Assembly (NCBI GenBank): GCA_022394775.1
Contig: JAGFCB010000038.1
Location: 44,619-108,618, forward strand
Direction: 5' to 3'
Source: Candidatus Poribacteria bacterium
GTDB taxonomy: Bacteria > Poribacteria > WGA-4E > WGA-3G
Length of the DNA stretch: 64,000 nt
Shown here piece by piece: positions 39,832 through 50,000 of this stretch (the stretch's first letter is position 1; every line of letters begins with the position of its first letter). Both the position numbers and the translations under genes were made by a program. The notes under the pieces are model-generated. The model was not told the DNA's origin, did not search any database, and was given only the letters and a program-made list of their open reading frames with translations.

Positions 39832-40782
39832 TTAATTGAGAATATCCCATAGCATTACTGTTCCATCTTCACACCCCGTTGCAAGTGAGGATCCATCTGG
39901 AGAAAAACAGAGGCTGCTAACTTTCGCTGTATGTCCTATAAAAGTGTTCAGCTGTTCGCCTGTGTTGACATTCAATAGCAGCACCCGTCCATCGCTATGA
40001 CCACTCACAAGCATACTACCGTCAAGGCTAAAAGCAAGTACATCTGCGTAACCAACATTATTCTGCGGTCCAAAGACACAGCATTGTGTACCGGTCCCAA
40101 CATCCCATAACGCAATCCTGTGATCCCAAAGCCCACCACTGTCTGCAAGTTTACGACCATCCGGACTGAACACTATAGAATAGGCACCACCGCCTACCAC
40201 TGTAAGCGTTTTTAGGCGGGTACCAGTGCTAATATCCCATATACTAATCGGACAGGGACCGTCAAGAATGTTCCTTTCATATTCACTTATCGCTAGTGTC
40301 TTGCCATCCGGACTGAAAACAACACCTAAAAAGCCACTTCTACCATCTGCACGAATGGTTTGCACCAGTGTAGATGTAGCGATATCGAACACGTGAATCT
40401 TATCAACTTCCCAATCCGCAAGCCCCCAGGATTTAGCAGCAAATGAATTTCCATCTGGACTGAAAGCAACAAACTCACCTTCATAATCGTGTATAGTGCC
40501 CGTGCATTTACCTGTAGATGTTTCTGATATGCAGATTGTTCCTTTTTCACACGCACTCATGAGCGTTTTACCATCAGGATTGAAAAAGATAGCAGTAATA
40601 GATGCTGTGTGCCTTGTGATTAGAGAAATTTCTGCCCCTGTTTCTGCATCGTAAATCAAAACACTGTTTCTTCGGACGACTGCTATCTGATCGCTAGCTG
40701 GAGAAAATTGGAGGTCCCGTATTGGGTATTGACCGAGACACATCCTTGGATACTCGGTTAAATCACTATTATTTTTTTTCAT
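39832..40782 (-). CDS. WD40 repeat protein
   Basis: Repeated FSPDGKTLAIS...IWDISTGT, FIGHTAKVSSLCFSPDGSSLATGCEDGTVMLWD. Confidence 0.88.
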   Translation of the reverse strand: MKKNNSDLTEYPRMCLGQYPIRDLQFSPASDQIAVVRRNSVLIYDAETGAEISLITRHTASITAIFFNPDGKTLMSACEKGTICISETSTGKCTGTIHDYEGEFVAFSPDGNSFAAKSWGLADWEVDKIHVFDIATSTLVQTIRADGRSGFLGVVFSPDGKTLAISEYERNILDGPCPISIWDISTGTRLKTLTVVGGGAYSIVFSPDGRKLADSGGLWDHRIALWDVGTGTQCCVFGPQNNVGYADVLAFSLDGSMLVSGHSDGRVLLLNVNTGEQLNTFIGHTAKVSSLCFSPDGSSLATGCEDGTVMLWDILN

Positions 40783-40860
40783 TTAAGTTATCCCAGTACT
40801 TTTGAATTATCCGTTTCCTACCATCAAGGAGTATTCTCTCAGAACCTCTGATAATCCCAG

Positions 40861-40908
40861 ATATCTTTTCAAGACTTGAAGTTTTTTTACCCGTACATGC
40901 GTAATCAT
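40861..40908 (-). pseudogene. Decayed or truncated copy of the AAA-ATPase gene 5' end
   Basis: ATGATTACGCATGTACGGGTAAAAAAACTTCAAGTCTTGAAAAGATA vs 42769 gene start ATGATTACCCATATCAGGATGAAAAACTTCAAATCGTGGAAAGATA. An extra A in the poly-A run shifts the frame. Confidence 0.55.
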
Positions 40909-41432
40909 TTTCCTTTCCTTCGCTGGCGTGGACGCTGCATATCTGCTTCACAGATGATGTCAACACTGACTCCATGGTTTGCAAGTGCTACCATAAATTG
41001 AAGCCATCCCCTATCTATTGCCAATAAGATAGTTGGGACTCGTCCATTATCACGTTTGTGTGCGAGGGCAACGGCAATGAATTTTCTGTCATCAGGGTCA
41101 AAATTGATTAAAGCGATGTCTGTAGGAAATTCTTCAAAATCAGTTCCATTTCCAGCCAATGGTGTGATTGGAACCATTGTGCATATCTCTGGGTTTCCAA
41201 GATTTTGTAGTAACCTTTTCACGAAGATATCACCCACTCCTTTTCGGGTATTTGGACGCGTGTTATCATCGTACTCTCCCAAAATTCGCCATCCGTCGTC
41301 AATAACCACCTTTTCATGTTGGTCAATAATTTGTTGAAGTCGATCTTGACAGCGGTCTCTACAATCTGCCCGTTTATCATCCGTATCATTTGCAATGACA
41401 ATAACGTTCGTATCTACGATAACTGCGTCCAT
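40905..41432 (-). CDS. PIN-domain-like nuclease
   Basis: MDAVIVDTNVIVIANDTDD (PIN N-terminal acidic motif), FDPDDRKFIAVALAHK; 1-nt TAATG overlap with the ATPase gene. Confidence 0.7.
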   Translation of the reverse strand: MDAVIVDTNVIVIANDTDDKRADCRDRCQDRLQQIIDQHEKVVIDDGWRILGEYDDNTRPNTRKGVGDIFVKRLLQNLGNPEICTMVPITPLAGNGTDFEEFPTDIALINFDPDDRKFIAVALAHKRDNGRVPTILLAIDRGWLQFMVALANHGVSVDIICEADMQRPRQRRKGK

Positions 41433-42769
41433 TACCCCTCTGCTTTCTTTTGACGTTCTCTTTGTGCTTTGGTCATCGCAAACAGATCTCCCATCTCGTC
41501 ACCAAAAAAGTTTTCTGGCCAGTTTGTGATATTGCCGAATTCATCCATCTTTAGCCTTTCAATTGCGGAAACACCTTCATCGTTACGGCAAAAATAGAGA
41601 GCAGTTTTATCAACGCTAATCTTCTCCTCAGCAATTCTACGCTGCAACCGATTTAGTAGGTGTTCGCTGTGGCTCTCTATGAGAATCTGGAGGTTGCGTT
41701 CCGTGATAACCTCTATTATTAGGTCCGCAAGTTGGGATTGTACCTTCGGATGGAGATGGATTCCGGGTTGTTCTAAAATCAATGTGGATTCCTCTGGGGC
41801 ATAATAGCAGAGCACAAGGACTGGTAAAAATTGTGCCAATCCGTAGCCCACGTCCACAAGGGTAACTGGAGCACTCTCAGGACTTTTTTGGATACGAACC
41901 TCATATTCTGTTGAACTTTGACTTACCCAATCAAGAGAAAAAGAATGAGCGAGCTCCATCTCTTGAAGCCAATACGAAACTCTTTCTTCAATAGGTAATT
42001 CTTCCGCTTTGTGTAGAGTTTTTAGTTTACGCACGCGGGCAGAGAGAAGCGCGACAATGGTTTGGTTACCCCACTGTCTGATATGTTTAGGGTGACTGCC
42101 ATTCCAACTATAGCGTCGTTGTGGATCCACCCGTGTTGGACCGAGATAATAAATATCAGAAAATAGGTTTTCAAACGCGCCCGAGAGGGATCTTAACAGA
42201 TGGTGTGGTTGTCCCTGATATGGTCCACCATAACAATTCCCTCCGCTTATTTGTTGTGAATGTTGACGTTCAAGCAAATCTGTGTGCTGCAAAAACCCTC
42301 TCACCCATTCCACCTCTGAGATATCGCAAGCTTCAAAGTTGTAACGAAACCTATCAATGAGGAGATCTATTCCTACTTCATGGATAACCGTGTTAAAAGT
42401 AAAATTGTCGATGAGAACCAGAACATCTCCGAACTGACCATTGGCTTTCATACCGTAAATCGGCATTTTAAAAGGTTCTTTGAGTTTACAACCGAATTCC
42501 AACTTAAGTTGTTCCTCTTGTTCATGTCCATGGATCACTTCATGAAAACCACCTAGGTTCACCAATGAATTTGTATCACCAAAGAAAATAATTTCTCTAA
42601 TTTCTCTTGATTTTAAATGTCCTACATTTTGTTTAAGCAGCAACAACATCTGCAATAAACTACTTTTCCCTGAACTATTAGTCCCGAAAAAGCCTGTCAA
42701 GGGTGCAAGTTCCACCTCACCACTATCTTTCCACGATTTGAAGTTTTTCATCCTGATATGGGTAATCAT
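41432..42769 (-). CDS. AAA (DUF3696/RecF-SMC-like) ATPase
   Basis: MITHIRMKNFKSWKDSGEVELAPLTGFFGTNSSGKSSLLQMLLLLKQ; LILEQPGIHLHPKVQSQLADLII; ILIESHSEHLLNRLQRRI. Confidence 0.85.
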   Translation of the reverse strand: MITHIRMKNFKSWKDSGEVELAPLTGFFGTNSSGKSSLLQMLLLLKQNVGHLKSREIREIIFFGDTNSLVNLGGFHEVIHGHEQEEQLKLEFGCKLKEPFKMPIYGMKANGQFGDVLVLIDNFTFNTVIHEVGIDLLIDRFRYNFEACDISEVEWVRGFLQHTDLLERQHSQQISGGNCYGGPYQGQPHHLLRSLSGAFENLFSDIYYLGPTRVDPQRRYSWNGSHPKHIRQWGNQTIVALLSARVRKLKTLHKAEELPIEERVSYWLQEMELAHSFSLDWVSQSSTEYEVRIQKSPESAPVTLVDVGYGLAQFLPVLVLCYYAPEESTLILEQPGIHLHPKVQSQLADLIIEVITERNLQILIESHSEHLLNRLQRRIAEEKISVDKTALYFCRNDEGVSAIERLKMDEFGNITNWPENFFGDEMGDLFAMTKAQRERQKKAEG

Positions 42770-43035
42770 TTCTTTCCCTCCATGTTACCCCCTATTATAC
42801 GCAGTTTCACGAGAAAATTCAAGGGAATTCAAACTGCAGCCATGGCCATTCAATTGCCGAATTGTCTGAATCGCGGAGAGCGCGGAGAACACAGAGAACG
42901 CGGATTTTAAGATATTAGCTATCAAAAACAGATTCAGGATATCATGTTTTTTTTCAGAGAATTGAATGTCTCTAAACTATAACAGAAAGGCATGGATTTA
43001 TAAATAACGCTCTTAAAATCTGCGATTCAGACATT

Positions 43036-43056
43036 GCACAAACTAAAAGTTTATGC
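43036..43056. repeat. Small hairpin repeat, copy 2
   Basis: GCACAAACT-AAA-AGTTTATGC-TACAAA. Confidence 0.5.
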
Positions 43057-43190
43057 TACAAACTGTCTGAATTGCAGATTGACGCGAATTTGACGCGTTT
43101 CACAGTTTTCATAGCAAAACTGTGAATTCAATATGTTTCTCGAAAGGCTATAAACCTTTACCACGATTAGGTTTTAGGCAATTTTCATCA

Positions 43191-43238
43191 AAGGCTGCTA
43201 TGAAGGCTGCTATGAAATTTGCTATGAAATTTCGCGAG
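43191..43238. repeat. 12-bp tandem repeat (about 3.5-4 units)
   Basis: AAGGCTGCTATG AAGGCTGCTATG AAATTTGCTATG AAATTTCGCGAG. Confidence 0.65.
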
Positions 43239-43347
43239 TCAAGGGTGTCCAAGGGTCATTGAAATTCTCGGGTGTATAAATAATTCCAAAATCTACTATA
43301 AAACGCGCGAAATCTGCGTCATCCGTGTCATCTGCGATTCAGCCACT

Positions 43348-43368
43348 GCACAACCTAACAGGTTATGC
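43348..43368. repeat. Small hairpin repeat, copy 3
   Basis: GCACAACCT-AAC-AGGTTATGC-TACAAAA; stem change compensatory relative to copy 1. Confidence 0.5.
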
Positions 43369-43405
43369 TACAAAAGACAGGGGCAACTAACATTGGACGC
43401 TACAT

Positions 43406-46087
43406 CTACACCTTATACTCTTTCATCACCTCATCACCGTAGTGGTTAATGACTTTCACAGCAATTTTGCCGGTTTCAGGTTTTGCGAACGGAAGGCTCT
43501 CTGTCCGATAAAGTGCCTCCCACGCCTCTTCGTCAATTTCTGAATTGAGTGCGCGTTGGAGCTGCTTATACGGCTCATCTTCACCCGTGAAATAGGCATG
43601 GCGCACGAAAAACGCTTCACCGTTGTACGCAGTGTCAATGAACCAGCACGCGATGTCTTCTGGAGTGTCGGAGCGGGTTAACCCCTGCTTCGGATCGTAC
43701 ACATCTACACCCAAAAGTTTCACAGCGTACGTTCCATCTTTATGATTCACAATCTCAACATCTGGTTCCCCGAACACCATGAACAGATTACCTTGACCTG
43801 TGTTTTTAAGTTCGCGCACCATTAACTCAGGACTCATCTTAACCGGTAGGATCGTAAGGCGTCCCATACGTGTATCCTCACCAGCGGTATAGCCTTCAAA
43901 CGCGAAACCGGCAATAATGAGTAGATCAAATTTGGGAGTCCGGCGTGCCGCTTCTTTCGCAGCCTCATTTATCCACTGACTACCGACAGTAATAGATTGC
44001 GACGCGATACTAATAGCGACGCTCTGTATATTGTTATCCGCATCGGTATACGCACCTTCTACATGTAACCACTCGCCGGATAGTTCCTCCAACCAATCAA
44101 AGGTTATGCGCTGCTCCTGAAGGCGATTTTGCACGCCGCCCGTCTTAAGATGTTCAAGGATATGTTGATGATAATCTTGTGAAATATCCCTGGAAGCAGG
44201 CGTTGGAGCAGCATCCTCTGCATCAATAGGATCAAGAACAAAATGCGGCGATAAACTTTCTACAGTGAACGGACCTGTAACACGGACTCGTTTTTTGTCT
44301 TCATGAGGTTTATCGTAGAGCATTTCCTTTTTAGCACGCCGCGCAGTAGAAGCATCCATCTCACGTTGTCGCTCGCGCTTGAGGTTGAGCCACTGACGAT
44401 GTAAATTCTGAAATTCAGAATCCCATTCACTATCAGTTTTTGTTGGGACCTCCCACTCTTCCCAATTCTGCCCCATGAGACGGTTCATTTCGATCCGAAG
44501 TGGGTCAAGTTTTTTAGCACACTTTGCATAGATTTCATCTACTTCCGTGTTATTCGCCATGTCTGAGAGACTAATATCCGATGCCGTTTTGTAGATGAAA
44601 CCTTTCTTGATGTCATCTGTATTTTCAACACGATAGTATGGATATTTCGCAGACATGAGACGAGTACGTGCCAAAGCGAGCGCAACACGAGACGTATCTA
44701 TAGTTATCCAACGCCTCCCCCACTCCTCAGCGACATAAGCGGTAGTTCCACTACCACATGTAGGGTCAAGTACCATATCCCCAGGATCCGTCGCCATAAG
44801 TATACACCGTTGAATTACCTTAGGATTCGTTTCCACAACGTACGTTTTCCCAGAGCCTCCACGTCCGGTATCTGTCCAGATATTAGTAAGAACACGCCCA
44901 GGAAAATCATTTGCGTAACGGATATAGTTCAACGATGTCTTTCCGCCAACAAGTCTTTCTTGTTTGGCTAATCGATCCAAGCCTTCTCGACTTGCAACCC
45001 AACCTCGCCCAGAAGAAGGAATAAAATCCCGTCCTTCAAATTTATATGGATATGTTGCATCACTAGGAGTCTGTGAAGTTGCTAAGATTGCTCTAAACCT
45101 AAGACTTTTCATCGGTAATAACGCGGGATTTTCGGCTTCTTCCTTTGTCATACCGCGCCGAATGCCATCTGGCAATTCAACTTGGATATATGACTTAAGG
45201 AGCGGATCTGGAGCACGCTCATCCCATTCCACATAGAGTTGATTATATTTCACCTGTTCTTTATCTTTTGCATACCACAAAAGATAATCAGACACTGCTG
45301 CCAATCCTGTAGAAGAAGTCATCCCACCACGGGTCCATGTGATTGTGGAAACGAAATTAGTATCTCCAAACACTTCATCTAACACACACCGAACACGATG
45401 GACGTTCTCATCACTAATCTGAACGAAGATGCTGCCAGTATCCGCAAGTAGTTCATACGCAACGGTAAGGCGGTCACGGAGATAAGCAAGATAAGAATGA
45501 ATGCCGAGTTCCCACGTATCCCGAAATGCTTTTACCTGTTCCGGTTGCGGCGTAACGTCTTCTGCTTTGGTATCGCTGACATCGCGCTTGCGGGTGCTGA
45601 CCTGCCAATTGCTATTGAACTTAATCCCGTAAGGCGGATCGAAATAGATCATCTGCACGCTGTTTTTGAGTTGTTCTTTCTCAGCGAGCGAGTTCATCAC
45701 AGCGAGGGAGTCTCCTAAGATAAAGCGATTGTGCCAATTCTGCTCGTGTTCGTAGAATTCAATTTTCTGGTTGAAATCAAGATCGTTAAATTCTTCAAAG
45801 AGCAGTTCGATTTGATCTGATTCTCGCTGTTTTTGGGCGCGGAGCGTTTCAATAATCGCTTGGGGTTGGATATGTTCTTGCGTATAGATCGGTACAGCTG
45901 GCACTTCCAGATCACTATCGTTCTGTTGGTCTTTGCCTTTCCAGACGAGTTGCGGATCGAGAGCTACGTCGCGCAGGTAGTGGGTGGGTGCATGTTCCTC
46001 TTCTTCGGCGAATCCGCTTAATTCTTGGGTCGGGTTGTTGGGTAGTTTATCGGGGTGTCCGTAATGATCAATAGGTTTTTTCGGCAT
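43406..46087 (-). CDS. Type III Mod-like site-specific DNA methyltransferase
   Basis: MIYFDPPYGIKFNSNW (DPPY) followed by VLDPTCGSGTTAYVAEEWGRRWITIDTSRVAL (beta-class order); GFIYKTASDISLSDMANN. Confidence 0.88.
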   Translation of the reverse strand: MPKKPIDHYGHPDKLPNNPTQELSGFAEEEEHAPTHYLRDVALDPQLVWKGKDQQNDSDLEVPAVPIYTQEHIQPQAIIETLRAQKQRESDQIELLFEEFNDLDFNQKIEFYEHEQNWHNRFILGDSLAVMNSLAEKEQLKNSVQMIYFDPPYGIKFNSNWQVSTRKRDVSDTKAEDVTPQPEQVKAFRDTWELGIHSYLAYLRDRLTVAYELLADTGSIFVQISDENVHRVRCVLDEVFGDTNFVSTITWTRGGMTSSTGLAAVSDYLLWYAKDKEQVKYNQLYVEWDERAPDPLLKSYIQVELPDGIRRGMTKEEAENPALLPMKSLRFRAILATSQTPSDATYPYKFEGRDFIPSSGRGWVASREGLDRLAKQERLVGGKTSLNYIRYANDFPGRVLTNIWTDTGRGGSGKTYVVETNPKVIQRCILMATDPGDMVLDPTCGSGTTAYVAEEWGRRWITIDTSRVALALARTRLMSAKYPYYRVENTDDIKKGFIYKTASDISLSDMANNTEVDEIYAKCAKKLDPLRIEMNRLMGQNWEEWEVPTKTDSEWDSEFQNLHRQWLNLKRERQREMDASTARRAKKEMLYDKPHEDKKRVRVTGPFTVESLSPHFVLDPIDAEDAAPTPASRDISQDYHQHILEHLKTGGVQNRLQEQRITFDWLEELSGEWLHVEGAYTDADNNIQSVAISIASQSITVGSQWINEAAKEAARRTPKFDLLIIAGFAFEGYTAGEDTRMGRLTILPVKMSPELMVRELKNTGQGNLFMVFGEPDVEIVNHKDGTYAVKLLGVDVYDPKQGLTRSDTPEDIACWFIDTAYNGEAFFVRHAYFTGEDEPYKQLQRALNSEIDEEAWEALYRTESLPFAKPETGKIAVKVINHYGDEVMKEYKV

Positions 46088-46431
46088 TGAATTCTCTCCT
46101 CTACTAAATGTTGGGGTTGTGGTTCATACATTTTAGCACAAGCATCGGATCGTTGCAACAAAGATAGAAAGATTAGCCAGAATTATTCGGTTATCGGTAA
46201 ATAAAAATCTCTTAAAACCCAGAGCTATTCAGTTTTCGGTTTTTTCAGACGTTTTCGCGGACGGATCGCGAGCAAAGCTCGCTCCTACAGGGGAGTGCTT
46301 TACGCAACAAATCGAAATTATGGAACAATTGAATGACTCTGCTTAAAACCTCTTAAAATTCGCGAAATCTGTATCATCCGCGATAATCCGTGATTCAGAC
46401 AATCAACAAATATTTCACATCCCCTTAGTTG

Positions 46432-46509
46432 AATTTTTGTTTGATTAGAAACATAAAATGAGATAAACTATTTTTATATCTCACCTCAATACCAATTGCC
46501 AAAACACAC
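46432..46509. repeat. Direct repeat copy A of a promoter/leader-like segment
   Basis: AATTTTTGTTTGATTAGAAACATAAAATGAGATAAACTATTTTTATATCTCACC...CCAAAACACAC; see 46697-46775. Confidence 0.7.
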
Positions 46510-46696
46510 AGGGCTATATAGTTTTAAGAAATTCGCGGGTTTTATGCTTTCTGTTACAGATCCGGTGCGGTTAGAAACCGCACCTACCGGTTCTGGCTGA
46601 CTCCAACTCTGGGTAAAATAGAAACCTAAATAACCCTGTGAATTGTAGAGCGGCTATAAGTCACAAATATCAATCTACGCTTTGCGATTCCCATCC

Positions 46697-46775
46697 AATT
46701 TTTGTTTGATTCCAAAGATAAAATGAGATAAACTATTTTTGTATCTCGCCTTGATATACCAAGGACCAAAACACA
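46697..46775. repeat. Direct repeat copy B, immediately upstream of the 46795 gene
   Basis: AATTTTTGTTTGATTCCAAAGATAAAATGAGATAAACTATTTTTGTATCTCGCC...CCAAAACACAA. Confidence 0.7.
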
Positions 46776-46794
46776 ACTCAAAAGGAGACACACA

Positions 46795-47058
46795 TTGGAA
46801 AAGATTCGCGAACTGATTACGCTCTTAGAATCCGGCGTTGAAGATTATGACGAGCAGATGAAGATCCTACAGACAGAACGGTTGAAATACATCCGTCTCT
46901 CTATGACAGAGGGGTTCGGTTCGGAAGAAGGCGATTCTAAAGAGTCGTGGCTGCTTCACCTTAAGCAGCTTGAGGATTCACTGGCACTTCGACTCAAAAG
47001 CATACGACAGGCAATCGTGGAAACCGCAAGAGATATTCAGAAAGAGGAAAGTGTATGA
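46795..47058 (+). CDS. Small hypothetical protein, TTG start
   Basis: AAAGGAG Shine-Dalgarno upstream of the TTG; 4-nt ATGA overlap with the next gene; coiled-coil-like composition. Confidence 0.6.
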   Translation: MEKIRELITLLESGVEDYDEQMKILQTERLKYIRLSMTEGFGSEEGDSKESWLLHLKQLEDSLALRLKSIRQAIVETARDIQKEESV

Positions 47059-50000
47059 TATTGAGATTCAGGTCTGCTAATATAGGAAAATGTTTGATAT
47101 GTGTGCTGCTATTGGTATGCGGCTTTTCTGCCCTAACAACAGATGCACAAGAAACGAACAGTCCCCATATCATTGAAACCGCGATCCGACATCAGAATTT
47201 AGGGTTGGCATATCTCGAGGAATCGCAACCCTCAAAGGCAGTCGAAGCGTTTAGCGCACTTATCGAACTGCTGCCTGACGAAGCCATCGGCTATGGCAAT
47301 CTCGCTGTCGCGCATCTGCGTTTACAGCAGGCAGTTGCTGCCGAAGAAGCGGTAAAGCGTGGCATTGCAGTCGCACCGATGGATAGCCAGTTACACTTCA
47401 TCTTATCCGAGGTTTATCAATTGCAGGGGAAAACTGATTTGGCGGTGGCGGCGATGCAGGAAGCCGTGCGCTTGGATCCCGATGAATTGGAGTTTCGCTA
47501 CAAATTGGTTCGGCACTACCTTGGACAACGAAACAACCCAGAAGCACAGCAAGCGGCGGTTCGGCATCTTCAGGAACTTCATGCACGCTCGCCTGTAAAT
47601 ATCGTTGTGCTGATGAAGTTGACCCTCGGATTATTAGGACAAGAGCAGCTTGATGCCGCCGGAAATCTCTGTCAGGAATTACGCATCCTTTTAGGCGATA
47701 CTGATGCCGAAAAACTTGCCTACCTCATACAAGGGATAGACGCGATAGAGAAAGGTGACCTAAAACTTGCAATACGCAATATTCGGATTTTTGAGAACTT
47801 GCACCGAGCGAGCCCGCGCTATCAGCAAGGTATTGGCGAATTAGTGACCGACATCCTTGGTCATCCGATAGAGACGTTCAGCGTGGGGTTTAGAGGACGA
47901 ATCGTTGCTAAAGAGAGTCCACCGATTGAAGTAGAATTTGTGGACGTTACCGAACAACTTGGACTTATCCAGGTAGGAATCCCAGCAACCGATACTATGG
48001 AAGTCTCACTCATTGACTATGATGGCGACGGAAACCTTGACATGTATATAACACCAACAGGCACGATCTATTGGAATACCGGGGAACAACCTGCATCTAC
48101 GCGACAGTTTCAAGTCGTAGAAGAGCAGATCATTTTAAATCCACACGTTGCAGCTTTTGCGGATCTGAATAAAGATGGGACACAAAATTTTTTATTTCAA
48201 ACCCTTAATGGGGTAACCGATTTTCATACATCTGAGGGAGATTGGGCACTATCTTCTATTGTTGAATATGAGCAGGCAGCAACAGGAGTTGGTATACTCC
48301 ACCCGGTCGATTTTGACCACGATGGCGATCTGGATATTTTTTCAGGGCGCACCGACATTTCGATGTATCGGAATAATAGCATGGATCAGAATGAAAATGT
48401 TGAACCGTTTACCGATGTTAGTGAACAGACCTTTGTGAAAACAGCTGTGCCACAATCCGCTCCTGCCGAAGCATTTTCTGCTGATTTTGATGACGATGGA
48501 GACATAGACCTCTTTGTTACACACCGCGAAATGGGATGCACGCTTTACGATAACCTCCGCCAAGGCAGACTCCGCGCGATTGCTGATGAGACAGGGATCT
48601 CGCAAGACGTACACTATACCGCAGGTGCCGTTGGCGATTATGACAATGACGGTGATATTGATATTTTCTTAGCAACAGCAGATCAGATCTATCTCTATCT
48701 CAATAGAGGCGATGGAAGTTTTATGAGCGATCCACGTTTAGAGGCAGGGGTCCGTGATTTGTCTCCTACGCTATTAAAGAATATAGATTACGATAACGAC
48801 GGATTTGTTGATCTCTGGGTGAGTGGTAAGGATGGGATGTTCCTATTTCGGAACGATGGGACTGGACAATTTATGGAACCGTATCCGCTAATAGCAACCG
48901 TCACACCCACAGAGGGTGCGGTCCTCCACAACGCAACCGCTGGGGCAGTGGGAGATTACGACAATGACGGTGATCTCGACCTCTTTTTTATTAACCGTGA
49001 AGGACACCTCCGCGCCTTGCAAAACAACGGCGGAAATAAAAACAACTGGATACAGGTACGGTTAGAAGGTATCACTACTGGGAACAACAAGGTCAATAGA
49101 GACGGTATCGGCTCGAAATTAGAGGTGAAAGTTGGTGATCTGTATCAGTTACAATACGTATCCGAGCCGGTCTCCCATTTCGGGTTGGGGGCATTCGACG
49201 CTGCAGATGTCGTGCGTGTTGTCTGGACGAACGGTGTGCCGCAGAACTTCGTTGAACCGCAGGCGAAACAACGGATTCTGGAGAAGCAGATACTGAAAGG
49301 CTCCTGCCCGTTCCTATACGTCTATGATGGTGAGCAATACCAATTCGTCACCGATCTGCTTTGGCGTGCACCTTTGGGACTCGTCACCTCAATGGGGTTC
49401 GTCGCGCCTGATGAAACAAAGGATTTCATAAAAATACCGAGGACACAGATACAACCGAAATCTGGTAAGTATTCGATCCAGATTACAGAAGAATTGTGGG
49501 AAACCGCTTATTTTGACGAAGTGAAACTGATAGCTGTTGATCACCCAGCAGACACCGACATCTTCGTAAACGAGCAATACACACCACCACCCTTTGCAGA
49601 ATTCAAGGTCTATGGTGTTGCCGAGAAACTGCATCCGAAATCTGCGGTCAATCATCGCGGCGAAGATGTGTCGGATGCTTTGAAAACGTTTGATTACCGC
49701 TACGCCGCTGAACATGCACCCGGTCCTTACCAAGGCGTTGTCGAACCGCATGCGATAGTTCTTGACCTTGGCGATGTTCCGAATGACGCACCTGTGACGC
49801 TATTTCTGAGTGGATGGATTTTTCCAACGGATACCAGTATTAACGTTGCACTGTTCCAAAACCCCGAAATCAACCCAAGTTTTCCATCGGTTGCTGTGAA
49901 GGATGCGGCTGGAAAATGGAAAACGGTTATTGATATGATTGGGTTGCCAGCAGGTAAAAACAAGACAATTATGGTTGATCTGACGGGCAAATTTCTGTCG

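Noticed and set aside
40769-40984. 71-aa minus-strand ORF overlapping the end of the PIN gene
   Set aside because: Out of frame with the PIN gene and most of it overlaps it; better explained by the decayed ATPase start in another frame.
42780-43405. CRISPR array or tRNA gene in the repeat-rich gaps at 42.8-43.4 and 46.1-46.8 kb
   Set aside because: Repeats are irregularly spaced, degenerate or palindromic, without spacer regularity; no tRNA cloverleaf was recognised.
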